Shown here one piece after another: positions 1 to 6,832 of a stretch of 8,767 bases of DNA (position 1 is its first letter; every line of letters starts with the position of its first letter). The notes under the pieces were generated by a model that had not been told where the DNA came from, made no database searches, and saw only the letters and a program-made list of their open reading frames with translations. A program made the translations under genes and the position numbers. The DNA is from Chloroflexota bacterium (lineage in GTDB: Bacteria > Chloroflexota > Anaerolineae > Promineifilales > Promineifilaceae), in contig QQUD01001089.1 in assembly GCA_008501785.1 (NCBI GenBank), positions 1 to 8,767 of the forward strand. The letters are read 5' to 3'.

Positions 1-1
1 T

Positions 2-376
2 GTGTCGCCGTCAATTTTCTTTGAAACGTCACCACTGATCGTTTCTGCTAATGGCACAAGGAAAGATGATGCTATGGCTGTGGCTGAGTGGTGGATGAGC
101 GCGGGCGCTCAGGAAGAATGGGGTGCGCTAATGGGCTTCACACCGCCTAATGCACAATCGGCTAATGACAATCCGGTCGGCAAAGAGGTTGTACAATGGA
201 CGGTGGATAATGGTGCCAATGCTGTACAACGGTATTGGGAAGCAACGCCACCTGATATTGTGGAAACGGCCGTTGACGAACTCTCCCGCTTTATCCTCAC
301 CCCAGATGCCGCAACCATGACGAGTGTTCTGGAAGCCATCCAGGCAAAAGCTGACACGGTTTGGGCCGAACGTTAA
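2..376 (+). CDS. ABC transporter extracellular sugar-binding protein, C-terminal part (5' end cut by window)
   Basis: This open frame enters from the left edge and ends with TAA at 374-376, so about 124 C-terminal residues are seen and the GTG at position 2 is probably not the true start. The residues resemble the last lobe of family 1 extracellular solute-binding proteins: a segment reading WWMSAGAQEEWGALMGFTPP (proteins of this kind drop off the membrane and bind sugars outside the cell), then amphipathic helices and a short tail. The signal peptide and N-terminal lobe lie outside the window. The assignment rests on this weak C-terminal resemblance plus the two MalF/MalG-type permeases directly downstream on the same strand. 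It would deliver a carbohydrate or polyol to those permeases. The ligand cannot be read from this part. Confidence 0.75.
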   Translation: MSPSIFFETSPLIVSANGTRKDDAMAVAEWWMSAGAQEEWGALMGFTPPNAQSANDNPVGKEVVQWTVDNGANAVQRYWEATPPDIVETAVDELSRFILTPDAATMTSVLEAIQAKADTVWAER

Positions 377-397
377 TCATATTTTGTCGTAGTTTTC

Positions 398-427
398 TTG
401 GTGGAGGTGAGAATTTGCCTCCACCAA
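398..427 (+). promoter_or_regulatory. Intergenic hairpin between binding-protein and permease genes
   Basis: TTGGTGGAGG (398-407) and CCTCCACCAA (418-427) form a perfect 10-bp stem around a 10-nt loop. AAAG and then five T residues (431-435) follow. It lies between the binding-protein stop and the first permease. Hairpins in this position in sugar ABC operons often stabilise the upstream message or partly terminate transcription, so that binding protein is made in excess over permease. The short T run after a spacer fits a partial terminator or a processing stop better than a strong terminator. That function is inferred; the inverted repeat itself is seen directly. Confidence 0.7.
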
Positions 428-452
428 AAGTTTTTACACTGGCAGGCCACAT

Positions 453-1376
453 ATGAAAATAGAAGCGTCTTATCCACCTAGACAGGTACGCACATCCACA
501 AAAACACGAACAAAACGCGTTTGGTCGCGCATGGAAGCGTATTTATATTTGCTGCCTGCGCTCTTGTTTGTCGGCATCTTTCTGCTCTATCCGGCCGGTT
601 ACACTTTATACATCAGTCTTACCAAGTGGGATGGCCTTACCTCGCCCATATTTGTGGGGATCCAAAACTATATTCAGATTGTTACTGAACCTATTTTTAA
701 GACATCAGGATTAAATACCCTAATATGGGTAGCCGCAACGCTGCTTTTACCAGTTTCTCTGGGATTGGCGCTTGCCGTTCTCATTAATCGTATCCCGCTG
801 CAAGGGTTTTTTAAGTCAGCCTTTTACTTGCCGTATGCTGTTTCGGCAACCAGCGCGGGGGTTATTTGGGGGTATATGCTCTCACCTAATGGCGTAATCA
901 ACGCCATTCTGGAAAATATCGGGCTGGAGAATGCTGCCCTTTCTTGGCTTATTACGCCACCCTGGCACACGGTCATGATGATTATTGCCTACACTTGGTT
1001 GAGTGCAGGCACGTATATGATTCTTTTTCTGGTTGGATTGCAAAATATTCCACATGATCCGATTGAAGCGGCGAAACTAGATGGGGCAAACGGCCGTCAA
1101 CTCTTCTGGCATATCACCTTTCCGCTGCTGCGACCCGTCACCACCGTTGTTGTCACCATCGCCATCGTCAACAGCTTCAAAGTATTTGACATGATTTGGG
1201 TCATGACACAAGGTGGCCCCTACCGCTCTTCTGAAACATTAGCCGTCACCATGTACCGAGAATCCTTTGTTCTTTTTAATTTGGGCTATGGCGCAGCGAT
1301 TGCCAATATGTTATCCATCGTCATCATTATCTTTTCTATCGTTTATCTACGTTCGATCTTTCGCCAGGAGAATTAA
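453..1376 (+). CDS. Sugar ABC transporter permease, MalF/UgpA type
   Basis: 307 residues, the usual length for the first permease of a CUT1-type sugar importer. A basic cytoplasmic N-terminus (residues 1-27) precedes a first membrane helix (about 30-52), a periplasmic stretch with SLTKWDG, and a block of five further hydrophobic segments. The EAA loop that docks on the ATPase is clear at about 205-228 (EAAKLDGANGRQLFWHITFP), and the conserved MTQGGP is at 251-256. It should form a heterodimeric channel with the next gene product in the cytoplasmic membrane. The ATG at 453 has only a weak ribosome site (GGCAGG, 441-446), because the better GGAGG is locked in the upstream hairpin. No ATPase gene is present nearby, so a shared MsmK/UgpC-like ATPase encoded elsewhere is likely. 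Confidence 0.93.
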   Translation: MKIEASYPPRQVRTSTKTRTKRVWSRMEAYLYLLPALLFVGIFLLYPAGYTLYISLTKWDGLTSPIFVGIQNYIQIVTEPIFKTSGLNTLIWVAATLLLPVSLGLALAVLINRIPLQGFFKSAFYLPYAVSATSAGVIWGYMLSPNGVINAILENIGLENAALSWLITPPWHTVMMIIAYTWLSAGTYMILFLVGLQNIPHDPIEAAKLDGANGRQLFWHITFPLLRPVTTVVVTIAIVNSFKVFDMIWVMTQGGPYRSSETLAVTMYRESFVLFNLGYGAAIANMLSIVIIIFSIVYLRSIFRQEN

Positions 1377-1379
1377 ATT

Positions 1380-2219
1380 ATGCCTGCAAAAAGAACAGTT
1401 TCCCAAACAACCCTCCTGGTTGTGCTCATCATCCTGACAATCATCTGGATGCTGCCCCTGATTATCACCTTCAACACCGCTCTAAAAAGCGTCCCAGATG
1501 CCGCCTCCTCGTGGCCCTGGGATCCTCCTGAGCGCATCGTCCTGTTAGATAACATCAAATTTGCTTGGGAAACAGGGAAACTAAACCAAAGTTTTACACG
1601 TAGCGTCATCTACGCCGGATTCGGCGCGACGTTTGCCATTATATTGGCCTCTTTAGCCAGTTATTCGCTGGCTAGCTTACGCATCCCACGCGCCTTTTGG
1701 TGGTTTTTGCTTATCTACAGTGGCACCATTTTTCCTTTTCAGATGTATCTGCTGCCGCTCTTTTACATGTTTCAGGCCACATCTTTGTATGACACCCAAA
1801 TCGGTCTGTTAACTTTTTACACTGCCATTGCTATTCCCTTCTGCTTATTTGTTCTGCGCAATCATTTCACCACTATTTCCCCAGAAATTGTCGAGGCGGC
1901 AAAGATGGATGGCCTCTCTAATTTTGGCATTTATCGCAAAATTATGATGCCTCTCTCGGTTGCGCCCATTGCCGCCTTGTTCCTGTTCCAATTTACCTGG
2001 ATTTGGAACGAATTGCTGTTCGGCATTACCTTGGCAAGGTCAGCCGATGTGCGACCTGTTATGGCGGGCTTAGCTGGACTGCGTGGTATTTATGCCTCGC
2101 AAAACACTCCCGGTGTCTTGGCCGGCGCATTATTGGCTTCCATCCCAACCATTCTGATTTTCTTACTGTTAGGGCGCTATTTATTACAAGGTATGACGCT
2201 CACAACCAGCGGCGAATAA
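1380..2219 (+). CDS. Sugar ABC transporter permease, MalG/UgpE type
   Basis: 279 residues, typical of the second permease of CUT1 importers. The first membrane helix is at about 10-31, followed by the characteristic short periplasmic stretch with FNTALKS and a WPWDPP motif. Further hydrophobic segments lie at about 76-99, 105-132, 140-160, 193-216 and 245-268. The ATPase-contacting EAA loop is at 172-196 (EAAKMDGLSNFGIYRKIMMP). The gene starts 3 bases after the stop of the first permease. Its ribosome site AGGAGAA lies inside the end of that gene, which suggests translational coupling. Together the two permeases form the membrane channel for the substrate held by the upstream binding protein. 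The family call is secure; the substrate is not determined. Confidence 0.93.
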   Translation: MPAKRTVSQTTLLVVLIILTIIWMLPLIITFNTALKSVPDAASSWPWDPPERIVLLDNIKFAWETGKLNQSFTRSVIYAGFGATFAIILASLASYSLASLRIPRAFWWFLLIYSGTIFPFQMYLLPLFYMFQATSLYDTQIGLLTFYTAIAIPFCLFVLRNHFTTISPEIVEAAKMDGLSNFGIYRKIMMPLSVAPIAALFLFQFTWIWNELLFGITLARSADVRPVMAGLAGLRGIYASQNTPGVLAGALLASIPTILIFLLLGRYLLQGMTLTTSGE

Positions 2220-2241
2220 AACAAAAAAAGAGGAATTTATT

Positions 2242-3321
2242 ATGACTTTCAGCGACATGACAAGCCGAGAGCGGGTTTTGGCTGCGATTCAGCGGCAAGA
2301 ACCCGACCGTATCCCCACTTTTGAATGGGATATTGACCCTGGATTGATTAATTCGATGACTGGCGGCGGCTCCTACGAAGATTTCATTGAGAAATTTGAT
2401 TTGGATGCTGTTATGTGCGGTCCCGATTACATAAAAAAACCGCTCGATAATGGCTACTTGCTCGACGAATGGGGCGTGACGCGCTCGATAGGTCATGAAG
2501 CGTATGCAATGGCAATGGATGAGTTTTCGCCCATCAAAACAATGGCAGATCTGGAGAAATGGGAACCGCCTGACCCTTACGCTTCGCATCGCTTTGACAC
2601 CATGAAAGAGCGGGTCAAACGTTTCAAGGGGAAACGTGCCATTTTTGTGCAGCTGCGCGATGTCTGGTCAAATCCCCGCGACCTGATCGGATATGAACAG
2701 CTTTTCATGAAGTGCGGTTTGGAGCCCGATCTTGTGGAGGGAGTGGTCGAAAAAAGCATTAACCAAAGCATTAAGCTGGTGGAAATTGCGGCCGAATTGG
2801 GCGCAGAAGTTGTCATGTCCGGCGACGATATTGCCGACAATCGCCGTACCATGATCTCACCCAGAATGTGGCGGAAGCTGTTTTTGCCCCACTTTCGGCG
2901 CTGGACACAGGCAATTCATGATAACGGTCTTTATTACTGGAAACATACGGATGGGAATATAACGGCCGTTCTTGATGATTTCGTTGATGCTGGCATTGAT
3001 GGCATTGACCCCATTGACCCCCTGGCAAACATGGATTTAGCCACAGTCAAAGATAAATACGGCGACCAAGTTGCCATTAAAGGCAACGTAGATTGTGCTT
3101 TTTTGCTCGTAGAAGGCACAAAAGAAGAAGTGGTCGAGTCGGTCAAAAACTGTATTCGCATTGCCGGACCCGGCGGCGGTTACGCTTGTTCCACCAGCAA
3201 CTCTGTTCACTCCGGTGTTCGCCCCGAACTGTACATTGCGATGCTGGATGCGATTCGTGAATACGGAACCTATCCACTCGACATGGACAAACTGGCCCCA
3301 TCCACCATCACGTCCAAGTAA
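2242..3321 (+). CDS. URO-D-family corrinoid methyltransferase (MtaA/CmuA-like), copy 1
   Basis: 359 residues, the size of the uroporphyrinogen decarboxylase superfamily. It is more likely a methyltransferase than a heme enzyme, because a corrinoid protein gene lies just downstream and no heme gene is near. Landmarks: start region TSRERVLAAIQRQEPDRIP (7-25), the family's GDDIADNRRTMISPRMW (194-210), KHTDGN (234-239), a loop with NVDC (282-285), and GGGYACSTSNSVHSGV (311-326). Proteins of this group move a methyl group between a substrate, or CoM, and the cobalt of a corrinoid protein in the cytoplasm. The zinc His-x-Cys of MtaA-type enzymes reads His235-Thr-Asp237 here, with Cys316 near the C-terminus, so the metal site differs from classical MtaA. 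It may be the substrate-specific (MTI) enzyme. GAGGAA (2230-2235) is the ribosome site. Confidence 0.82.
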   Translation: MTFSDMTSRERVLAAIQRQEPDRIPTFEWDIDPGLINSMTGGGSYEDFIEKFDLDAVMCGPDYIKKPLDNGYLLDEWGVTRSIGHEAYAMAMDEFSPIKTMADLEKWEPPDPYASHRFDTMKERVKRFKGKRAIFVQLRDVWSNPRDLIGYEQLFMKCGLEPDLVEGVVEKSINQSIKLVEIAAELGAEVVMSGDDIADNRRTMISPRMWRKLFLPHFRRWTQAIHDNGLYYWKHTDGNITAVLDDFVDAGIDGIDPIDPLANMDLATVKDKYGDQVAIKGNVDCAFLLVEGTKEEVVESVKNCIRIAGPGGGYACSTSNSVHSGVRPELYIAMLDAIREYGTYPLDMDKLAPSTITSK

Positions 3322-3336
3322 GGAAAGGAAAGAACT

Positions 3337-3515
3337 ATGCACGTCAAGCAGAAATACTGGATGAACTATACGAGGTCACGATAGATGGTGTCAAGATTTT
3401 TGTGGGCGGTGCGCCTGTCAATCAAGCATACTGAGACCGGGTAAAGGCTGATGGTTTTGCACCAGACGCCAGTTCTCTGGTGAGGCTAACAAAAAAAATG
3501 TTGGCGTTAAGCTAA
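3337..3515 (+). pseudogene. Remnant of a corrinoid-protein gene (C-terminal third), with in-frame TGA
   Basis: Reading 3342-3515 in one frame gives a recognisable corrinoid-protein tail: VKIFVGGAPVNQAY, a TGA stop at 3432-3434, then DRVKADGFAPDASSLVRL and a natural end at TAA 3513-3515. It matches the last 55 or so residues of the intact corrinoid protein encoded just downstream (KILIGGAPVTKEYADKIG, GFAEDAS), including the GG that stacks on the cobalamin base. The helical domain and the DxHxxG cobalt-ligand region are missing. A good ribosome site (AAGGAAAGGAAAG, 3320-3332) and an ATG at 3337 survive in front, but that ATG is in another frame and reads only 15 codons. The picture is a 5' start joined to a 3' end by an internal deletion of roughly 450 bases. 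At the DNA level it differs widely from the intact gene, so it is an older paralog, not a fresh duplicate. The coding resemblance is seen directly; the deletion history is inferred. Confidence 0.8.
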
Positions 3516-3547
3516 TGCTTCGCCACTTAATCCTGGGATATATAGTC

Positions 3548-3553
3548 GGAGGT
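3548..3553 (+). promoter_or_regulatory. Strong ribosome binding site of the corrinoid protein gene
   Basis: GGAGGT lies 8 bases before the ATG at 3562. It is the best Shine-Dalgarno match in the operon and fixes that start. High translation would fit a carrier protein needed in stoichiometric amounts by its partner methyltransferases. Confidence 0.7.
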
Positions 3554-3561
3554 AAGAGGAA

Positions 3562-4197
3562 ATGAGTGTAGACGATCTGTATGATGCCATTATTGATGGC
3601 GATAAAAATAATGCTGCCGTGCAAACGCAGCAAGCTTTAGATGCGGATATTTCACCAGAAGCTATTTTGCATGAAACGTGTATTCCAGCAATGTCGGAAG
3701 TGGGTGACTTGTTTGAGGCAAGTGAGATTTTTATTCCTGAGATGTTGATTGCGGCACGGGCCATGCAATCTGTGATGGATATCTTGAAGCCACGCTTGAT
3801 TGCGGACGGGATCGATGTGGTCGGTTCAATTGTCATGGGGACAGTGCGGGGAGATATGCATGACATCGGCAAAAATCTGGTGATCATGATGTTGGAAGGG
3901 GCAGGTTTTGAGGTGATTGATCTGGGCATTGACGTACCGCCTGAAGCCTTTGTGGAGGCGGTGCGCAAACATAAACCTGATTTGTTGGGAATGTCGGCGC
4001 TGCTAACGACAACGATGACCGAAATCGGCAATACGGTTGCGGCACTGACAGAGGCAGGTCTCCGTGACGCGACAAAGATATTGATCGGTGGTGCACCGGT
4101 AACAAAAGAGTATGCGGACAAGATTGGGGTTGAAGGGTTTGCTGAAGACGCTTCCCGTGCAGCGCGGATTGCTAAAGAGTTGTTGGCGATTGCCTAA
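3562..4197 (+). CDS. Corrinoid (cobalamin-binding) methyl-carrier protein, MtaC/MtbC type
   Basis: 211 residues, the standard length for stand-alone corrinoid proteins of methyltransferase systems. Residues about 4-80 form the helical cap domain, with the typical VGDLFEASEIFIPEMLIAAR (47-66). Residues about 88-211 are the B12-binding Rossmann domain: DMHDIG at 98-103 with His100 as the lower cobalt ligand, Ser145-x-Leu147, and Gly176-Gly177 for the nucleotide tail. It carries a methyl group on cobalt between two methyltransferases in the cytoplasm. The two URO-D-family proteins encoded on either side are its likely partners. A corrinoid-reactivating ATPase (RACE/RamA) is expected elsewhere in the genome. 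The family call is very sure; the methyl donor is unknown. Confidence 0.95.
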   Translation: MSVDDLYDAIIDGDKNNAAVQTQQALDADISPEAILHETCIPAMSEVGDLFEASEIFIPEMLIAARAMQSVMDILKPRLIADGIDVVGSIVMGTVRGDMHDIGKNLVIMMLEGAGFEVIDLGIDVPPEAFVEAVRKHKPDLLGMSALLTTTMTEIGNTVAALTEAGLRDATKILIGGAPVTKEYADKIGVEGFAEDASRAARIAKELLAIA

Positions 4198-4208
4198 AGG
4201 ATGCAACA

Positions 4209-5771
4209 ATGATTGAACAATATCTGGTTGGGATTGATATTGGATCGAGTTTTACAAAATCTTCTATTTATAGTGTTAACGGCCGTTTACTGGGCGCAGT
4301 CAAACGAGACACACATCCTCATCAACCTGGTCCTGGGATTGCAGAATACAATCCCAATACGATACTAGAGGCGGTGTTAGCATCTATGCGGGAATTGGTA
4401 GAGAAAACGGCCGTTTCTCCCGCCAACATTGCCGCTATTTGTCTGGACGGGATGCAAAGCGGCACCCTCGGCATAGACGCCGACGGTAATCCAACAACCC
4501 CCTTTACCACGACCCTCGATTTACGCTTCGCCCCTTATCTCAACCAAGTTTTAGACCAGTATCATGACCTGATTCGGTCCATTACTGGTTCCGGCCAACC
4601 GACTATTGCACCTAAAATCATGTGGATTCGGGACGCCTTTCCCGATGCCTATCGGCGTACTGCCAAATTTGCCACCATCAGTGGCTATTTACTGGCAAAA
4701 TTGGGCGATTTGGCTGCGGATGACATCTTCATCGACATCACTTACCTGTGGGTGAGCGGCCTCAGCGACACGCAGCATTACACCTGGTCAGATGACCTTT
4801 GCACTGCAATGGATATTCCAATAGAAAAACTACCACGCATCGTCAACTCGACAGACATCGTTGGCAAGTTAAGCGCTGCAATGGCCGATGCGACAGGGTT
4901 GTCAGCCGGAACCCCCATTGTGGCCGGGATGGCTGATCAGGTTGCTGGTTTTATCGGCGCGGGCATTACCCAACCCAATCGTATGGCCGACAATGCAGGC
5001 ACTTACCCGCTGGTCGCCCTTTGTTCTGACAAGTTTCAGCCTGACATGAAGAACCGCGTTGCCGAAATTTTGCCTTCGCCCATCCCTGGCTATTGGAACC
5101 CCGCTGCCTACATCATTGGTGGTGGGCTAACCCATCACTGGTTCAAAGAAACCTTTGCGTTTGCCGACCAGATGATGGCTCAAGAAACCGGCCAGGGCAA
5201 CGCCTATGCGGTTTTAGACAATCTAGCAGGCAAATTAGCGCCTGGTTCTGAAAAACTATTCTTTATTCCCCATCTTGGTGGACGCGCCAGTCCTAACAAT
5301 ACCAATTATCGCGGCGCCTGGTTTGGTTTTTCTTGGACGCACAAGCGCGAACACTTTTATCGTGCAATCTTAGAAGCGATTGCCTATGATCAATATCTAA
5401 TGTATCAATCTTTCCAGGAGATTTTCCCAGAAACAAATGTTTCAGAAATCACGGCATATGGGGGTGGTTCTCAAAGCCCTTTGTGGAACCAAATTAAGGC
5501 GGATGTGATGGGCGTGCCCTATGTTTGTCTGGCGCGAGATGATGTCGCTGCTGTCGGCAATGCGATTTTGGCAGGCTGTGCGTTGGGTATTTTTGACGAT
5601 ATGACTGCAACATCGGAGCTTTTCATGCAGGAATCAACGCGCTATGAACCAGATCCAGTTGTCCATCAACTTTACCGGCAATATGCTGCCTTCTATGCTG
5701 AATTACTCAACCGCACAGAACCAGCTTATGCGGAATTAGCAGCGCTGCCTTTTCCAAATACAAAGGATTAA
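4209..5771 (+). CDS. FGGY-family carbohydrate kinase (xylulokinase-like)
   Basis: 520 residues, the full length of FGGY sugar kinases. The two actin-like domains are visible: the N-terminal phosphate loop GIDIGSSFTKS (8-18), the catalytic-base region GMADQVAGFIGAG (240-252) with Asp243, and the C-terminal signature GGGSQSPLWNQIKADVMGVP (418-437). These enzymes phosphorylate a free sugar or polyol with ATP in the cytoplasm. The substrate cannot be assigned: DGMQSGTLG (80-88) replaces the SGQMHG of true xylulokinases, and the phosphate loop reads NAGTYP (262-267), so a ligand other than xylulose is plausible. The gene follows the corrinoid gene by 11 bases, with AAAGGA (4195-4200) as ribosome site. 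Its place between methyl-transfer genes suggests that it acts on the demethylated product or on the imported sugar. Confidence 0.92.
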   Translation: MIEQYLVGIDIGSSFTKSSIYSVNGRLLGAVKRDTHPHQPGPGIAEYNPNTILEAVLASMRELVEKTAVSPANIAAICLDGMQSGTLGIDADGNPTTPFTTTLDLRFAPYLNQVLDQYHDLIRSITGSGQPTIAPKIMWIRDAFPDAYRRTAKFATISGYLLAKLGDLAADDIFIDITYLWVSGLSDTQHYTWSDDLCTAMDIPIEKLPRIVNSTDIVGKLSAAMADATGLSAGTPIVAGMADQVAGFIGAGITQPNRMADNAGTYPLVALCSDKFQPDMKNRVAEILPSPIPGYWNPAAYIIGGGLTHHWFKETFAFADQMMAQETGQGNAYAVLDNLAGKLAPGSEKLFFIPHLGGRASPNNTNYRGAWFGFSWTHKREHFYRAILEAIAYDQYLMYQSFQEIFPETNVSEITAYGGGSQSPLWNQIKADVMGVPYVCLARDDVAAVGNAILAGCALGIFDDMTATSELFMQESTRYEPDPVVHQLYRQYAAFYAELLNRTEPAYAELAALPFPNTKD

Positions 5772-5776
5772 AACTG

Positions 5777-6832
5777 ATGACTTTTCAACCTGACTATCAT
5801 CATATGTTGGATGTGATGGCGAATAAACGGCCGTCCCGCCTACCATTTTACGAACATAAAGTTGACCCATTGATTATGGAGCAGGTTTTGGGTGAGAAAT
5901 TTGCCGACTTGATCAATGGGGATGAGGCGGATTTGACGGCGTTTTTTGAGCATTACGGCCGTTTCTACCAACAAATGACCTATGACACAATCTCCTACGA
6001 AATCACACTTACCCGCTCCTTGCCAGGACATGGTGCCATTTACGGCGGCATGGTAGGCCCCATCCAAACCCGTGACGATTTTGAGAAATACCCCTGGGAC
6101 GAAATTCCAGCGCTGTATTGGGCGAATGCAGCGCCGAAATTTGAAGCACTTGGCCAAACCATGCCCCCCGGCATGAAAGCGCTTGGTGGCATCGGTAATG
6201 GCGTCTTTGAATTAAGCGAAGATTTAGTAGGCTTCCAACAGCTCGCCTACATGATGGTCGATGATCCTGAACTTTTTACAGACCTTTTTCGCAAAATTGG
6301 CGATCTGCTTGTGAATATCTGGACTACTTTTTTGGAAAAGTATGGGGAACATTATGCTGTCTGTCGCTTCGGTGATGATTTGGGATTCAAAACCAGCACT
6401 CTGGTTTCGCCTCGAACCATTCGCAAACATATCATCCCTCAATATCAGCGCATCATCAGTATGATCAAAGATGCAGGTAAACCTTTCTTGTGGCACTCTT
6501 GCGGCAAGATTTTTAGCGTCATGGATGATGCAATTGCGCTGGGTATTAATGCCAAGCATTCTAATGAAGACACCATTGCACCCTATGACGAGTGGATTAC
6601 GCGTTATGGTGATCGCATCGGCATGTTAGGTGGTATTGACGTAGATTTGATTTGCCGGGACGATCCGCAGGCTGTGTTTGAACTTGTGGTTGAGCGCGGC
6701 ACAAAATATCGGCAGATGGCCAATGGGTATGCATTAGGATCGGGCAATTCTATCCCCGATTATGTGCCGGTAGATGGGTATCTGGCGATGATTCGCGCCG
6801 GTCAGCATATCCGCGAGGCCGAAATCGCATGA
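5777..6832 (+). CDS. URO-D-family corrinoid methyltransferase, copy 2
   Basis: 351 residues, related to the copy encoded at 2242 but far diverged. Landmarks: a degenerate start region MANKRPSRLPFYEHK (14-28), the family loop GDDLGFKTSTLVSPRTIRK (199-217), WHSCGK (239-244) holding the His240-x-Cys242 pair of MtaA/MtbA-type zinc sites, and GYALGSGNSIP (317-327). The second zinc cysteine of classical enzymes would fall in the last segment but is not there. It likely transfers a methyl group to or from the corrinoid protein. Whether it acts on the primary substrate, on a second methylated substrate, or as the MTII that passes the methyl to a C1 carrier cannot be read from the sequence. It starts 5 bases after the kinase stop, behind AAAGGA (5762-5767). 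Confidence 0.8.
   Translation: MTFQPDYHHMLDVMANKRPSRLPFYEHKVDPLIMEQVLGEKFADLINGDEADLTAFFEHYGRFYQQMTYDTISYEITLTRSLPGHGAIYGGMVGPIQTRDDFEKYPWDEIPALYWANAAPKFEALGQTMPPGMKALGGIGNGVFELSEDLVGFQQLAYMMVDDPELFTDLFRKIGDLLVNIWTTFLEKYGEHYAVCRFGDDLGFKTSTLVSPRTIRKHIIPQYQRIISMIKDAGKPFLWHSCGKIFSVMDDAIALGINAKHSNEDTIAPYDEWITRYGDRIGMLGGIDVDLICRDDPQAVFELVVERGTKYRQMANGYALGSGNSIPDYVPVDGYLAMIRAGQHIREAEIA

Noticed and set aside
2200..2589. Minus-strand open frames inside the operon, such as this one and those at 3507-4121 and 6224-6559
   Set aside because: They lie opposite well-supported coding regions, have no recognisable family features and are best explained as antisense shadows.
2242..3321. Heme-biosynthesis uroporphyrinogen decarboxylase (hemE)
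   Set aside because: The protein has superfamily landmarks but not the true HemE N-terminal signature, and its neighbours are corrinoid and sugar genes, as for the second copy at 5777-6832.
3432..3434. In-frame TGA in the corrinoid-like remnant as a recoded selenocysteine codon
   Set aside because: The frame lacks the N-terminal two-thirds including the cobalt ligand, has no usable start and shows no convincing selenocysteine insertion hairpin after the TGA. Simple decay explains it better.
3460..3482. Inverted repeat CACCAGA/TCTGGTG as a terminator
   Set aside because: It is only 7 bp, is followed by an A-rich tract rather than a T run, and lies within the decayed coding sequence. Likely chance.
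4209..5771. Corrinoid reductive activator (RACE/RamA), since both share an actin-like ATPase fold
   Set aside because: The protein has FGGY kinase signatures along its full length and no iron-sulfur cysteine motif as in RACE proteins.
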